DNA of 64,000 nucleotides, taken from positions 22,106,501-22,170,500 of the forward strand of contig CP142456.1 in the NCBI GenBank assembly GCA_038049695.1. Direction: 5' to 3'. Numbering within the stretch: the first letter of the stretch is position 1; every line of letters starts with the position of its first letter. Positions 32,883 through 44,779 of the stretch are shown piece by piece. This stretch comes from Cinnamomum chago (taxonomy: Eukaryota; Streptophyta; Magnoliopsida; Laurales; Lauraceae). A program made the translations under genes and the position numbers. The notes beneath the pieces are model-generated. The model saw only the letters and a program-made list of their open reading frames with translations. It did not search any database and had not been told where the DNA came from.

Positions 32883-35800
32883 GTTTTCACACACACACAC
32901 ACACCATGAGCATTCATCTTTGCATTACATAGAGTGTTGTGTGAGTTTGTTTTTCAATTTCATATCCGCCTATTTTAGAGGCATTGCAATTGAGCTTAAA
33001 TTGTATCTCTTTTAGTGTTTGTGTAGACACTACTTTGAGAGAAATTATTCTTCTTGTAAAGGTTAGGGGTGAACCTGAAAACCCAAGAGGTTATTGCTCA
33101 GCCTTAGAAAAGCATAGTGTATAGGTTATTGCTAAGCCTAAGAAAAGCATAGTGTTAGAGGTTATTGCTTAGCCTATTGAAAAGCATAAATAGTGGAAAT
33201 CCAGTGGGGGTGTTGGATCATAAGCCGGTAGTGGATGTAGGCATTGAGGCCGAACCACTATAAATCCTTGTGTGATGGTGCATGCTTTGTGGTGATTGTT
33301 TTTGTTAGCTTCTGCATTTATTTACTTAATCACCACTTGTGACTAATTGAACTATAAAAGTTAAAATTGGTCATAATTGGTCACTAATTTGAAGCTCACC
33401 CTATTCACCCCCCCCTTCTAAGGCTCGGATCCCGGACTTTCAGTGTTGACTTGCTAAATTTGGAAACCAAAATCAAGAAAGTGAGAGAAAATTAGAAACT
33501 TTGCAAGGGGAGTTGGCTAGTCAAAGTTGCTAGTGAGGAAGCGTGCCAAATATGGAAAAAGGATCAAATAAGCAAGCGAAGAAAGAGTCCAAGCATGCCC
33601 TGGACGTCCAACATTGGTCCCACATACCCCATAGGATACCAACATGGAAGTTCCTTTAATTGCACTATTATTCTCTGATTTTTCAGGTGCAACAAATTGA
33701 AATGGTCAAAACTTTCAACCCGAGTGTTAGATTAGTGGAATCTATGTACCGTTGGAAAGATCTTTTCAAGTAGATATCCGTGGAGCTTAAGATTGCATAA
33801 ATTAGAGCAATATTGAGGGAGATATGACCTTGGGAAGTTGGCTGTTATAATTTTATGCGGGAATTGCAAAAAAATTTCAAAATTGGCAACATAAGAGATG
33901 TTTGAGGAGTTCAATTTGGCAAGACTTGGAGCGCAAGAGACCACACTTAGTTACAAATCCTTCAATTTCAAATTCTTTCCAAGTGTGAAGCCTAGCTTGA
34001 GTCCTAAGAAAGAAATCTTTATAAATAAGGAAACAAGTCCTAAAAGAAATGAGATTTTTTGCTAAAAAGGAGGCATCAACAAATATAAAACCAACCCAAA
34101 AGGAGGATGGAGGGGATCTCACCTGCAGCACCCCCTCTCTCCAATTCCCTTCTTTTTTTTTCTTCCTTTCTTGTTTTCCATTAGTGCTTTTTATTTATTT
34201 TATTTTGGTAGCCTTTGGCCATGTCCAAGGATTTATTTTGAAGGAGAATTTTTGTGAAGGAGAAGTTGTGAAGATGCAAGTTTTAATGACAAATCAAGAA
34301 GCATTCTTTGCGATGCCGGGCTAATTTTCTTGATTAGAGCTATGGATGAAGATAAGTAAATCACATTTTTATTTATTTAGTAGTTCTAATTTGTGTTCCA
34401 TGATTATGTGCTTAATGATTAATAGGCTTGTCTTCTTTCCCTAGGCAAATCTCTATTTTTATTTCTAAAAATAAAATTTGATTTTTGACTATTCATGCTT
34501 AGGTCTGATAGGCAATGCTTAGGATTTAGATTTTTTGATGGTTTGTATTTACTTTTGATGGGTAGTTCTTTAATTATTTTTATTCTTTTATAAGATGAAA
34601 GAAGTCTTGATTTTTGAATTTTTATGATTAAAAAGGGATTCTAAAAGTTAGATTTTCTAAATTAAAAACATTGATTTCTCTTTAATTTGAAGTAAAAATT
34701 GGAACAAGTTAGGGTTACTTGATAAATAATTGGTGGATGCTTATTGGATTCCTATACTTTAATCACTTTCATTAATTGGTAGATTTCATATTTCTAAATT
34801 GGTTGCTTATTTTTATTTCTAATTAATGCAAACTTTCTTTAATTGTTAGTTAATTAGTTTTCTTAATCTTAGAGTTTCTTTAATTAGCACCCTGTGGGCC
34901 TGACCCGTTCTTGCCACTGTCTCATCTAGACACCCGTGCACTTGCGGTATTTTGTGATTGATATTGATCACATCACTTTCCCAGTGTACCTGGTCGACCC
35001 CCCCTCGGAGGATGTCGATCGGATACACTACAGACTGAGGTTTTCCAGTTTTGCAGTTTTTGATGTTTTGATTTGTTATGGGGCCTATTGATCATCCAAA
35101 TGGACTTCTATTGATGTGCCAAGCATGAGTCAATGGTGTGGCTCACCCTTGACTCATGGGGGCCGCTAAAGTAGGGTCTAATATATTGATTGGATTTTGA
35201 TTCGATCCTTAAACGTAGTCGAAGATGCCCGTAACTTCTTGAGCACCAAAATACAGTATCCTTGGCATCTGAGAATCCATTTAGGAATCAAATTGACTAA
35301 CATGGACCTGTACATGAAAAAGGGGGCTATTATGTAGGTTAGACCTTTGATTATTCCCGTTGATTGGCTTGATTATGGAGACTTAATATGCTTAATTTAT
35401 TGTTGTTACTATTCATCCTTTCTATTGTTAATACATGTTAATTAAATGGAAATTGGATCACTTGAACCTAGGATTACCTAGTGGTGACCCGATGTTATTG
35501 ATTGGTGATTAATGACCCATGTTTGTGGCTAAGCGGGCCATCATATAGCGTAAGAATGGATGGTTATGATACCTTAGGATGAAGAGGTTGGGTATTGTGA
35601 ACTTGTGACCCATTTATGAATGGGAATGAACTAAATGCTATTGGACTGGACTTGGATATTATACTTGGACTGTTTTGGGACTAAGGCCACAACATTGGTG
35701 GGCCTTAGCATGGATTCGATGATGGACTTGGATTGTGTTTATGGATTGGACCTATACTATGGACCTTTTATGGACTTGATAGGACCTTGCTTGAGCAAGG

Positions 35801-36776
35801 CAAGCCTAGAAAAACGCAGACATTTACTTGTTTCCTTGAGTAGGCATTAACATTCAATCAGTTGTTATAAGATTAGCCTTTAGACTGATCATCATTGCCG
35901 AGAGCTATATTGGTTGTGGATTAGAGCTATCATGATGAGCTATGAATAGACAGACAGTGTGATTCCGGTTCCGATCTATTGAGCGCGAGGGTGTTGATAT
36001 TGTTGTAGTTATTAATGGTGGGGCTCGTCATCCTTTGCATTGTTACTTTATTTTTCTCGCTGCGACTGTTCACAGCATGGGGGGCCGCGGCATAATATCC
36101 TGCGGTGTCCAGCTTGTGTGAATGTGCCATGTTGATGGATGGTTAGGATAAATGCTTACTTTCCATTCTTATTATATTTGTTATATCTTGCTCAATTGCC
36201 TTGCATTTGTACAATTGATAATCTTAGGATGATTTGATCATCTCTATTCTCTTTTATGCATACATCCTATGTTACTTGTAAATTCTGCCTTGCTAGATCC
36301 CTGGATCTGACCCATCATTTGGTGCTTAGGTATTGACCCCGATCCCGAGGATGACGCGATCGAAGAGGCGCCATAGCAGGAGACTACGGATAGGGACCAG
36401 CCGACTAGGAGGTTAAGCTGGAGACTTAAGTGCCTGCACAGGGGGTTTGAGTGCACCTATTTTGGGGATTTAGTGTTTTTATTGTAAGCAGGGAGATAGA
36501 CTGATAGGTACCTTTTATTCATACTTTGAGATTTAGGCTGGACTTCAGCCCTGCTACATTTGCTTTATTACATATGATACCTTATGCTTTCGCTATCGTT
36601 GATATTGCTTCCATTATCTTTCTTATGCTTCTACAATTAACCACGGATCATTATATTATTTAAATTGGACGTCACTGCGGGCTATGATCTTGAAGGTTCT
36701 CGGATTTTTCGAGAAGTAGAGCGCCAATTTCAAGTACCTTGGCGGTAAACTCGGCATTTGGAAGTGAGGCGTTACA

Positions 36777-37325
36777 ATATCTATAAGAAAAGAAAGATCC
36801 TCAGGAGATATGAGATTAGTAGCCTGTTGTAGTCCTTCTCCTTAGTAGCTAGGAAGCTCAGATCTTGGGTTTATTTTGTTGGTTTTATAATTTTTTATGG
36901 ATTTTTTATATTTGGGTTAAAAGGGCCTAACTAGGAGATTTTACTTGGATTAACGTGATTTAGTGCTATATTACTAATCATCGGATTAACCCTAACCTGA
37001 GGTCCTAGACCGCCCACATCAGCTCTCCCAGTCTCCTAACGGAATAGGAAGAGTGATGGGGTGAAGCCTAATGCTCTAAGCTACCTAACAAGGTTATCCA
37101 ATTTATTACTAGGTGTAAATAGCCTAAGTTTGATAGTTCTTGTGCCTGAGCTACTTGTAGGGTGAGATTTTAGTGGATTTGGTTGGTTTCAAGTTGTGGT
37201 TTTGGTCGGGAGTGGTTTAGGGATGTTTTAGGGTTCTAATTAATGTTTTTTTTTTAATAATAATTTAAGGTTCTGTTATTTTCAATTTGAATCAGAATTC
37301 CAAAAAGTAGTCAAAAGTTGCTATT
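36777..37325. other. non-coding DNA, no gene seen
   Basis: AT-rich sequence between the end of family Y and the GGCGCC repeat arrays. No motif recognised. Confidence 0.5.
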
Positions 37326-38625
37326 CAGGGTTAAAACTGGGTAGGCACCCAGGGGGTGGAGCCTATCCTGACTTGTCAACAATTCGACTATGATTCGGAG
37401 TCCCAATTGGCTTTTGTTAGATTATGTTATTGTTTCAGGTTTGCTTTAAGTTCTGGGAAATTCTGATTTTAACGAGTTCAATTTGAAATTTGAGAAGTGG
37501 GCGGAATTGTCAAGTTGTAATTCACATATATTCCATATTCCAATAGGCCGGCCTTAATTGATGAATTTTAATAATGTCTAAGATTGTTTTAAGTCTATGG
37601 TGATCTAATGTCAAAGTTATTCAGATCCAAATTTTGAAACAAAGTCAAGAATTCACGTTTTAGTGCAAGTGGAAGGATAGGCACCAAAGGGGTAGAGGTG
37701 GTTTGGCTGCGATTTTCAAATATTTCGGATGGAAGTTAACTACTAGTCCTTGGGTCCAGAGATTATTTTAGGCTTTGGTCTTAATTAGTTTAAGTAATAA
37801 GGTGTTTAATTATTTATTTTCAGTTGAGTTGGTGGACTAGGGTCAAAGTGTTGGCAAGGTGCCATAGGGATGGAGCCTACAGTGATGTTTGTTGGTTCTT
37901 AAGGGTTTTGGGTAATTTAGGGTTATTGTCAGATTGGATCTTTATGGGATTAGGTGTCTTGGTGGGAAGTGTATTTTCGTACTCAATTAGGATTTTCTTG
38001 AATGTCAATTAATTAGGCTAAGCTGTGAATTGGGTTTTTTTGAAAATGGGTAGGCTGGGTGCCCAGGGTGAGGTGCCAAGGTGAATTTGGCAGGATGGAC
38101 GCCCCGGGGGTGGCGCCCAGACTGATTGTCTTAAGGTTTGGTCGGTTTTGATGATTCTTAGGTCAATTCAAGTTTGAAATGGTTAAAGGACTTAATGGGT
38201 TTGGATGTGGGATGTTTGTTTCTGTTCAATCAGGAATGAATTAGATTTTAATCAATTGGGTTTAATTTTTAATTGATGTTTTCAAGGAAGTTGAACAGGA
38301 TAGGCGCCCAAGGGATGGTACCTGAGCGGATTGACAGATTGGGCGCCTAGGGAGAGGTGCCCAAGTGACTGTCTTGAGGTCGGGGTTGGTTTTAAGTTTC
38401 TTAAATTGATTCGAGGTCAGACTTTTGTGGTTTTAGTTATTTTAAATTGTAAGGTGTTTCTTCGTATTCAGTTGGGAATGAATTAGGTTTCAATTAATTA
38501 GGTTTAATTTTTAATTTATGGTTTCCAAGAGGATGGGTAGTCTAGGTGCCCAAGGAATGGTGCCTAAGTGGATTAAGAGGCTGGGCGCTCAGGGAGAGGG
38601 GGTGGTGCCCAGGTTCGGCTTTCTC
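37326..38625 (+). repeat. about 240-bp tandem repeats carrying paired GGCGCC hairpins
   Basis: Each unit has an AT-rich body (AATTAGGTTTAATTTTTAAT-like) and two hairpins of the type GGCGCCC-AGGGGGTGG-TGCCC about 40 bp apart. First hairpins of successive units are at about 38060, 38304 and 38546 (spacing 244 and 242); second hairpins at 38099, 38344 and 38585. Earlier, more decayed units reach back to 37340. Confidence 0.82.
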
Positions 38626-38679
38626 GGAATTCTGGGAAATTTCGATTCAAAAAGGTATTTTGTTCTCTAATGTGATGGA

Positions 38680-39220
38680 TAAGCGCCACAGGGGTGGTGC
38701 CCAGCTTGTTTGAGCTTCGGTTCCAGAATTTTGAAAACAAACGACCTGGGCACCTAGGGGATGGTGCCCAGTTTCACTTAATCCCACGAAAATGACTTAT
38801 AGAGTTCGTCTCTTAGTGGACAAATGGATTTAGAAGACAAGGTGACCTGGGCGCCCAAGGAGTGGTGCTCAAACCGAACTCAACCTTGCACAAGTAATGT
38901 CCATGTTAAAGTTGAAGGTTGAATTTAGAAAATCAAGGTGACTTAGGCGCCCAAGGAGTGGTGCCCAAGCTGTATTCAATCTCGCATAAATATAGTCCAT
39001 GTCAATGTTGAAACTTGAATTTATAAAATCAAGCTGACTTGGGCGCCCAAGGAGTGGTGCCAAACTGTATTCAATCTTGCACAAATAGAGTCCGTCTCGA
39101 AGTAGAATGTTGCATTTGGAAGACAAGTTACCTAAACGTCCAAGGAGTGATGCCCAAGATGCAGTTCTAGTCTGAGAAGGAAATAGGTGACCTGGACATC
39201 CAAGGAGTGGTTCCCAAACT
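38680..39220 (+). repeat. about 95-bp tandem repeats with single GGCGCC hairpins
   Basis: GCGCCCAAGGAGTGG starts at 38851, 38947 and 39043, with decayed copies at 39135 and 39196; the main spacing is 96 bp. The array resumes after the inserted transposon at 40395 and 40489. Translations in this block are shadows of the repeat. Confidence 0.88.
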
Positions 39221-39227
39221 ACATTTA

Positions 39228-40298
39228 GGGCTCATTTCTTTACAAGAATTCTGCTGGAATTTACAGAATTCGAGGTGTTAGAATTCTGAAATGCTGCTGA
39301 ATTCTGATATTCCTAAATTCCCTGTTTCTTTCATATCGGAATTCCTGTCTGAGAATTTCATCCAACCTAAATTCCATAAATTTCTTGTTTCATAACTACT
39401 TGAATTTCTAAGTGGATTTCTAAATATTTATGTTTATATAAGGCTAAAATATTCCTGAATATAACAATCATTATAAATCTCAACCAATATGAGCCAAAGT
39501 AACATCCACCATAATGCCAACAAAATAACAACCACCATTATAAATCAAATAACCAGATGAAAGTCCAATCAAATCCAAATTTGAACTTCAAATCTACCTA
39601 ATCGCTGACTGATTGCTTTCAAGCTTTTGTATCTCCTCTTCCACACCCCATAACAACCAAAATTCATTTAGAATAGGAGAGCTCAACTTGCTTGCCACCC
39701 CTCTCAAAACGCGAGACACAATTGTTTCTCCTGCCATGCCCTCTCTTGTCATAACTCACAAAAGAAAGAAAGCAAAGCCCAAGTCCAAAGAGAGAGTGAA
39801 TGGAATGACACATCATAGTAGAGAGATCCTTTTATGCTTTTACATTGAACAAATTAATGATTCAAAAACATCATTGATACTTGCCTGCTACTTTCTGATT
39901 ATTGTTAGAAAACCAATCGAGGGGCACACCACGTCCACTTTCTTTTATTCGGACCCACAAGAAGGCCCATGGGAAAATCAGAATCATGTTAGATACGATT
40001 TTCGTTCATAGGAAGAAAAATAAATAAGGTGGGGAAGAGGAGTTCAGAGGAAGAAGATTACCGGATCTGATCTATTGGAATGCCTAGAGTTGCAAATGAA
40101 GTATCCCGGAATGTCTGGATTTCTAAAATGCTAGAGTAAAGGCTAACATTTTGGAATTCTACCTTTTTGGAATTTTATAATGTCACTTACCTCAAATGCC
40201 GGGAATTCCCATAAATGAACATGGAATTTCTGACTGAAATTCAGGAATTCCTAGACAGCTTGAATTCCTGTCAGAAATTCTTGCAAAGAAACAGGCCC
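39228..40298. mobile_element. PIF/Harbinger-type element, non-autonomous
   Basis: Terminal inverted repeats GGGCTCATTTCTTTACAAG and, from the other side, GGGCCTGTTTCTTTGCAAG, flanked by TTA at 39225-39227 and 40299-40301. TTA duplication and GGGCC termini are typical of PIF/Harbinger and Tourist elements. It interrupts the 95-bp hairpin array. Subterminal GGAATTCC-type motifs recur at both ends. At 1071 bp it lacks any recognisable transposase. Confidence 0.82.
39613..40011 (+). other. unrecognised 132-residue open frame inside the PIF-type element
   Basis: The frame begins MLSSFCISS and includes a basic stretch HKRKKAKPKSKERV around residues 49-62 and a hydrophobic stretch LILACYFLIIV around 87-97. 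I do not recognise a family. It occupies the middle of a transposon too short for a PIF transposase, so it could be a captured host fragment or chance. There is no codon-level evidence that it is translated, and no repeat partner in the window to test conservation. Confidence 0.25.
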
Positions 40299-40394
40299 TT
40301 AGAGTTGATCTTGAAGAAGAATTTGTATTCAACCTATCGCACTAAGAGTCCTTGTAGGAGTGAAGGCCTGAATTTTAGAAAATAGGTGACTTGG

Positions 40395-40575
40395 GTGCCC
40401 AGGGTGTGGTGCCTAAGCTGTATTTTGTCTCCAAGACTTAGAGTCCATTGCCGACTAGAGTTTTGAATGTAGAAGACAAGTGACCTAGGCGCCCAGGGAG
40501 TGGCGCCCAAGCTGTAGTTCGAGCTCTATTTAATTCCTTGTGGGATTCGAACTCTAATCTATATAAGGGAATCAA
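40395..40575 (+). promoter_or_regulatory. GGCGCC hairpins followed by TATA-like promoter
   Basis: Two hairpin units (40395 and 40489, 94 bp apart) are followed by CTATATAAGGG at 40559. A pyrimidine-rich stretch with CCAAGTAAGTC near 40648 looks like a transcript leader with a splice-donor-like site. The layout parallels the family X LTR promoter; the function is inferred. Confidence 0.45.
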
Positions 40576-41925
40576 GGCTACGAATTTCCCACAACTCCTG
40601 CTCTTTCAGACTTTGAATTTCAGAATTCTCAAGCTCTTCCTTGCTTCCAAGTAAGTCTCCTCTCCTCTCTTTTTCTTTTGGGATGAACAACATGTCTCAT
40701 GTGTATCTTGAATTGTCTGAATAGTTTAGTTAATCAACTTGGTATATGATTTCAAATTAAGGCAACTCTTTTTCTCTTCTTTTTTTTATTTTAATTACTC
40801 TTCCTTTGGTATTCAATTTTCTTTTATTCTCTTAGGGTTATGTAGCTAATCATCCTTCCAATTATTTCAATAATGTTTTTCTTCCCTTAGTGCTTGATGA
40901 TTTTTTTTGTTTGATATTTCAAGATCATGTTCAGTTTGTTGGTTCTTTTGGCTTTGGGTTTATTGTCACACATGCACACAATCTTCGATTTGAGTTGGAG
41001 CCTAGTTTTATGTTCTTGTGTTCATCTTGACTTTTGCTTGGGCGTGGTGATGCTTTGCCCCACGTTTTCTTTATTTACTTTGTCATAATATTTCATGTTA
41101 TAGGCAAGTTCCCATGGTTTGAATTGGGGTGTTTTAATTGACAAGCACAGTTGAGGAGGGTAGGCGCTACTAAATTTGGTGGTGCCTTATCTTCCTGGTT
41201 TGCGCTAAGGACTTGCGAATCCTAATTTTTAGGGTGCCTTCCCATATTCTGGTTGTCTTCAACTTCGTAGTATGATATAAAAATATGACTTGGGGATACT
41301 AAGGGTTTTAACTAGGCCAAACAATGATATTCCCATGGGAGATAATCTCTAGGCTTGGATAGGCGCCACCACTGTGATAATTTCTTGTTTTGTTTTGTTT
41401 TGTTTGTTTGTTTCTTATAGGTATTTGTTTAACCCTGATTCTGTGCTTCGGCTTGTTATTGTTGCATTGTTTTCAATCTTATGACGCTACCCTTGTTAGC
41501 ATTGTGTTAGTTTCTCTCTTTTTGTGTGTTTTAAGATGTTGTATTGTATTGTCATATAGTTTGGAATTTTTGACTTTCAAAAGAGCTTAGGATAGCCCTG
41601 CAGTGCCTTTGAGAATATTTCCCATAGATTTAAGAAGGCCTAGTAGAATGATGATGGCTGAACCCAAACTTTTCAGGGTGAAATCCTCGAAACCGACCCT
41701 GCTTGGGCGCCCAAGTGATCTCCATGTTTTTTTTTTTTTTTTTTTACTTTAATTTGAGACCCCTTCAATTCTGGAATCTAAGTCTTCTTGGGCTATTCTC
41801 ATGCGGTGAGGGGTTTCTAAAGTCTTGTGTATGTGGCTACAGGTCTCAGTCCATCAAATGGTCGGCTCTCAAATCTTTTCTTTTGTCGTTAATGGGGTTG
41901 AGGTCCCTTGTGCTTGTAAGCCCTA
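40576..41925. other. non-coding DNA downstream of the promoter-like site
   Basis: T-rich DNA with sporadic decayed GGCGCC hairpin halves (41165, 41708) and no protein signature. The short frames at 41390-41590 and 41703-41978 are hydrophobic translations of T-rich DNA. Confidence 0.5.
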
Positions 41926-42862
41926 CCCCCCAGGTGACTGCCTTGTGGTTTGAGTTAGTTCAATGTTCTTTAAATTAATTCGAGTTTGAATTGATTAGGG
42001 TCTCAGTTATTTTAGATTTAAAGGTGTTTCTGTTGTGTTGATTAGGATTGAATTCAAGTTCAACTTCGATTGGGGTTTCTTAGTGATTGGGTAGGATGGG
42101 CGCCCAGAGGGTGGTGCCTAGATGGACTTGGCAGGCCAAGCACCTAGGGGGTGTCGCCTAGATGAGTAGGGTTTTGGCTGGTAAGCTTTGCATTTCTTAG
42201 ATTGACTCAAGTCCAAATTAATTGATGTTTTAAGTCTGATAAGTTAACAATGTTTCATTATGTGTTGATTCGGGTTTTGTTTCAATTGGGGTGTCTTAGG
42301 GACATGATAGGATGGGTGCCCAGAAGGTGGTGCCCAGATGGACTTGGCAGGTCGAGCACCCAGGGTTGGTGCCCGAATGGATGTTCTTAGGGTTTTTGTT
42401 GGTTTCGTATTTTTTAGGATAGTTTGAGTTTGAATTGATTAAGATTTCAAGTTTTTTAAGTTAAGAGTATTTTAATGTGTTAATTGGGGTTGGTTAAAGT
42501 CTTAATTAATTAGGTTAAGTTTTAACTGGGGATTCGTTGGGAATAAGCAAGCTGGGCGCCCAGAGCGTGGTGCCCAGGTGGATTTGACATGATGGGCACC
42601 TAGGGGGTGGCGCCCAGATGGATGTGCAGGATGGGCACCCAGGGGGTGGCCCCTAGAAGGATGTGGTTTAGGTTTTAGGTTTTTAAAGTTCTTGGTTATT
42701 TTTAATCCGGATTAATTAGGGTCTTAAGGTCTTTTGGATTAAAGGTTTTTACTTCGTCAATTGGTGTGGGATTAGAGTTTTAATTAATTAATTGGATGGT
42801 TCTTAAGTTAATTAGTTATGATGTTTTAATTATCTTTTTAATTAATCTTGGGGTTTATCCTA
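41926..42862 (+). repeat. second block of about 220-240-bp repeats with paired GGCGCC hairpins
   Basis: First hairpins at about 42100, 42316 and 42555, second hairpins at 42140, 42356 and 42596, with an extra one at 42636. The intervening body matches the 37.3-38.6 kb units (GGTTGGTTT, AGTTTGAATTGATTAGG). The hairpins are therefore part of a large repeat present in two blocks. Confidence 0.82.
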
Positions 42863-43388
42863 TTTAGGCATGAGATATGATAACCTAGACTATCTAACTA
42901 CTATTTTTGGGTTTCCTGGGTATCTTTTAATTTGTTTTTTGGTTTCTTCTCTGATGTACTAGAGAGTAAGGAAAGAGAATAAGTGATTTTTATGTTTTAT
43001 GATTATTTTTGGGTTTTTAATGACTTTATGATTCAAATGATATGATTCGAGGTGTGATAGAAATGATAATTCGAAGTTCAGAACACATCAAACAACCAAA
43101 CATATCATTGTCATGCAATTCTAAATGAACTAAATGCGAAAGATCGAAAATTGTGCACGAAGGTGGAAAACTCCACCTGGGCACCACTCCTGTGGTGCCT
43201 ACCCTGTTCAGTGAGGGTTTTCAACAAACCGCAACGAATGCACAATAGTCTTAGGATTTTTTAGCACAACTCCCGATATTCAGCAACTAATGCGAATGTC
43301 CTAATGAGAACTACTAATGATGCAACTAACAAATCTACGAGAATATGATGCAACAAGTTGAGATCTGAAGTTCAGACCTTGTCTCAGA
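42863..43388. other. non-coding DNA, no gene seen
   Basis: Includes one inverse-orientation hairpin GGGCACCACTCCTGTGGTGCC at about 43180-43200. No other recognised feature. Confidence 0.45.
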
Positions 43389-44680
43389 AGGGTAGGCGTA
43401 TAACGCCCCAAGATCCGGGCGCCTCAAATCTCAAGACGCTACGAGAAAGTACCCAAGAGATGCAGGAAATCCAATAATATAATCAAGTGTGAATCTCATA
43501 TGAGCAAGTAAATGGACATGCCCTATAATTTTATTTCACTTTATGGGATTACACGGTACTTTTTGTAATTAAACTAACTATTCAATCCTACGCTAACACG
43601 GCCAGCTGCAAAAAAAGAAAGAATAGAGATCTAAGTGATAGATGCCTCTCGATGGACCAACTGTATTATTCTCTGAACCCTACGGCAACGGATCAACCTC
43701 CAAGAATGTGGAAGAGAAGATACCTGAAAACACCAAGGATTGGGTCAGGCTCGATGAGCCAGGCAAATAGGCATGTTTAGATGGTAATATATTATATTAG
43801 TAGATAGGGAAGAAGACCATACCTGATCCTAGCTGTACCTGCGTGATTATTACCACGATAATAATATAGAATATCATAGTGCAACAGAAACGGTGTAGAG
43901 TGTAGTGTGTCAATATTAATCGAGATAGGAATATAATAGATGTCTGATACAGCATATCAGGTAGATAAAAGAAGCCATCATCATCAAGATATCATATAAA
44001 CCATACAAGCATATCAGAGTCACCGGTAACAAAAGTAACCTGCGAAAGTGACCTTACCATATCCGTAACCATCATATTTAGATCCAACCGTACGTATCAA
44101 TGTCGGCAGTTAAAGACAATAAACCACGACATCCACCATACATAATAATCATGCAAACAATATACATACATAGGATTAAACAAAGGTACGTCCACAGTTG
44201 AAGTACAAGGGACGTGGGGGGTCAAAGTCAGCCCATTGTCGTCGTCCTAACAACTGTAGATGGACATCAACTATGGGGGTCATAGCCAACCATCACTATT
44301 GTCTCATCAAATAGGAGCGTATAAGAGTCTATCAATGTCCATAGCTATAGCCAAGTCCCAGTCATTGGTCTTATGTGATAGATCTACCTCAACACTCATT
44401 CATTGTCACGGCCAAGTCCCAGTCATTGGTCTTACGTGCTAAATCAACATCACCGTCAATCCACACACCCGGTCCGAGCGTCGGCGGTCTCAGTACCCCT
44501 TCCACACGGTACGTACAGTGTCATTCACTCAATCTCTCAACCACTCAAGCTCTCAATATCAACGTCCATGCCGGCATCATATCCCTCGGCGGACCACTCG
44601 TGCATCCACAAATCCTATAGATCACTAAGTGGGGGCACTCCGAACTGGATCGCCTTATTGTCCTTTTTATAAGACAATGT
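43389..44680 (-). repeat. LTR-like fragment resembling the outer part of family Y
   Basis: It starts GTATAACGCCCCAAGATCC, comparable to TGTAACGCCCCAATCCCG. It has the same later layout (a GGGTCAGGCTCGATGAGCC-like segment where family Y has GATGGGTCAGATCC). A 62-bp near-duplicate built on CAAGTCCCAGTCATTGG is at 44352 and 44414. The right end is truncated by the SIRE-like element region. Confidence 0.4.
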
Positions 44681-44779
44681 CAGTCAAGGGTATGAGGCAT
44701 GGAGTTCGGGTATACTAATCCATCATCATGATTTTCAATAGTTAATAATGTATACCCTTGTAAACTCCGCTTCTCGATA

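Larger units (their letters stand above)
29880..33442 (+). mobile_element. solo SIRE-type LTR (family X), interrupted
   Basis: TGTTAGGGATTTTGTG ... CGGACTTTCA with no internal region. Flanks are ATGTT (29875-29879) and GTGTT (33443-33447), a one-mismatch target duplication. Without the nested insert it is about 1.84 kb. It contains the CA/TG microsatellite typical of the family. Confidence 0.85.
28070..34975 (+). mobile_element. Athila-like gypsy 3' fragment inserted in family Y
   Basis: This is the 3' part of an Athila-like element: a post-pol non-coding region (28.08-29.31 kb) related to 54.65-55.98 kb, a polypurine tract (AGCTAGTTTGGGGGTG at 29311-29326), and an LTR starting TGATAAGTC at 29327. 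All gag-pol and the 5' LTR are absent. The LTR end is placed near CATCA at 34975, with CTTTC following; the left junction is not an LTR end, so the element was truncated on that side. Confidence 0.72.
29327..34975 (+). repeat. Athila-like LTR interrupted by family X LTRs
   Basis: The LTR starts TGATAAGTCTACAAAATTG after the polypurine tract. It is interrupted at 29880-33442 and resumes with GACTTGCTAAATTTGG. It closes with CCGTGCACTTGCGG and ...ATCACATCA, comparable to CACTTAGGGCACGATC near 57851. The right limit is approximate. Confidence 0.62.
27166..36776 (+). repeat. family Y, copy 2 (inverted, interrupted)
   Basis: 27.17-28.07 kb and 34.98-36.78 kb are together the reverse complement of copy 1, in the right order, so they are one repeat split by an insertion. 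The outer end reads GGCGTTACA at 36768-36776. The pyrimidine leader and AGGCAAGTGCATTATACCTG near 27390 resemble the corresponding region of the chromovirus LTR (AGGCAAGTACATAG near 62986). Confidence 0.65.

Noticed and set aside
34049-34324. 91-residue frame with a Phe/Leu-rich hydrophobic segment
   Set aside because: Within the Athila-like LTR over a T-rich tract; no start context or relatives.
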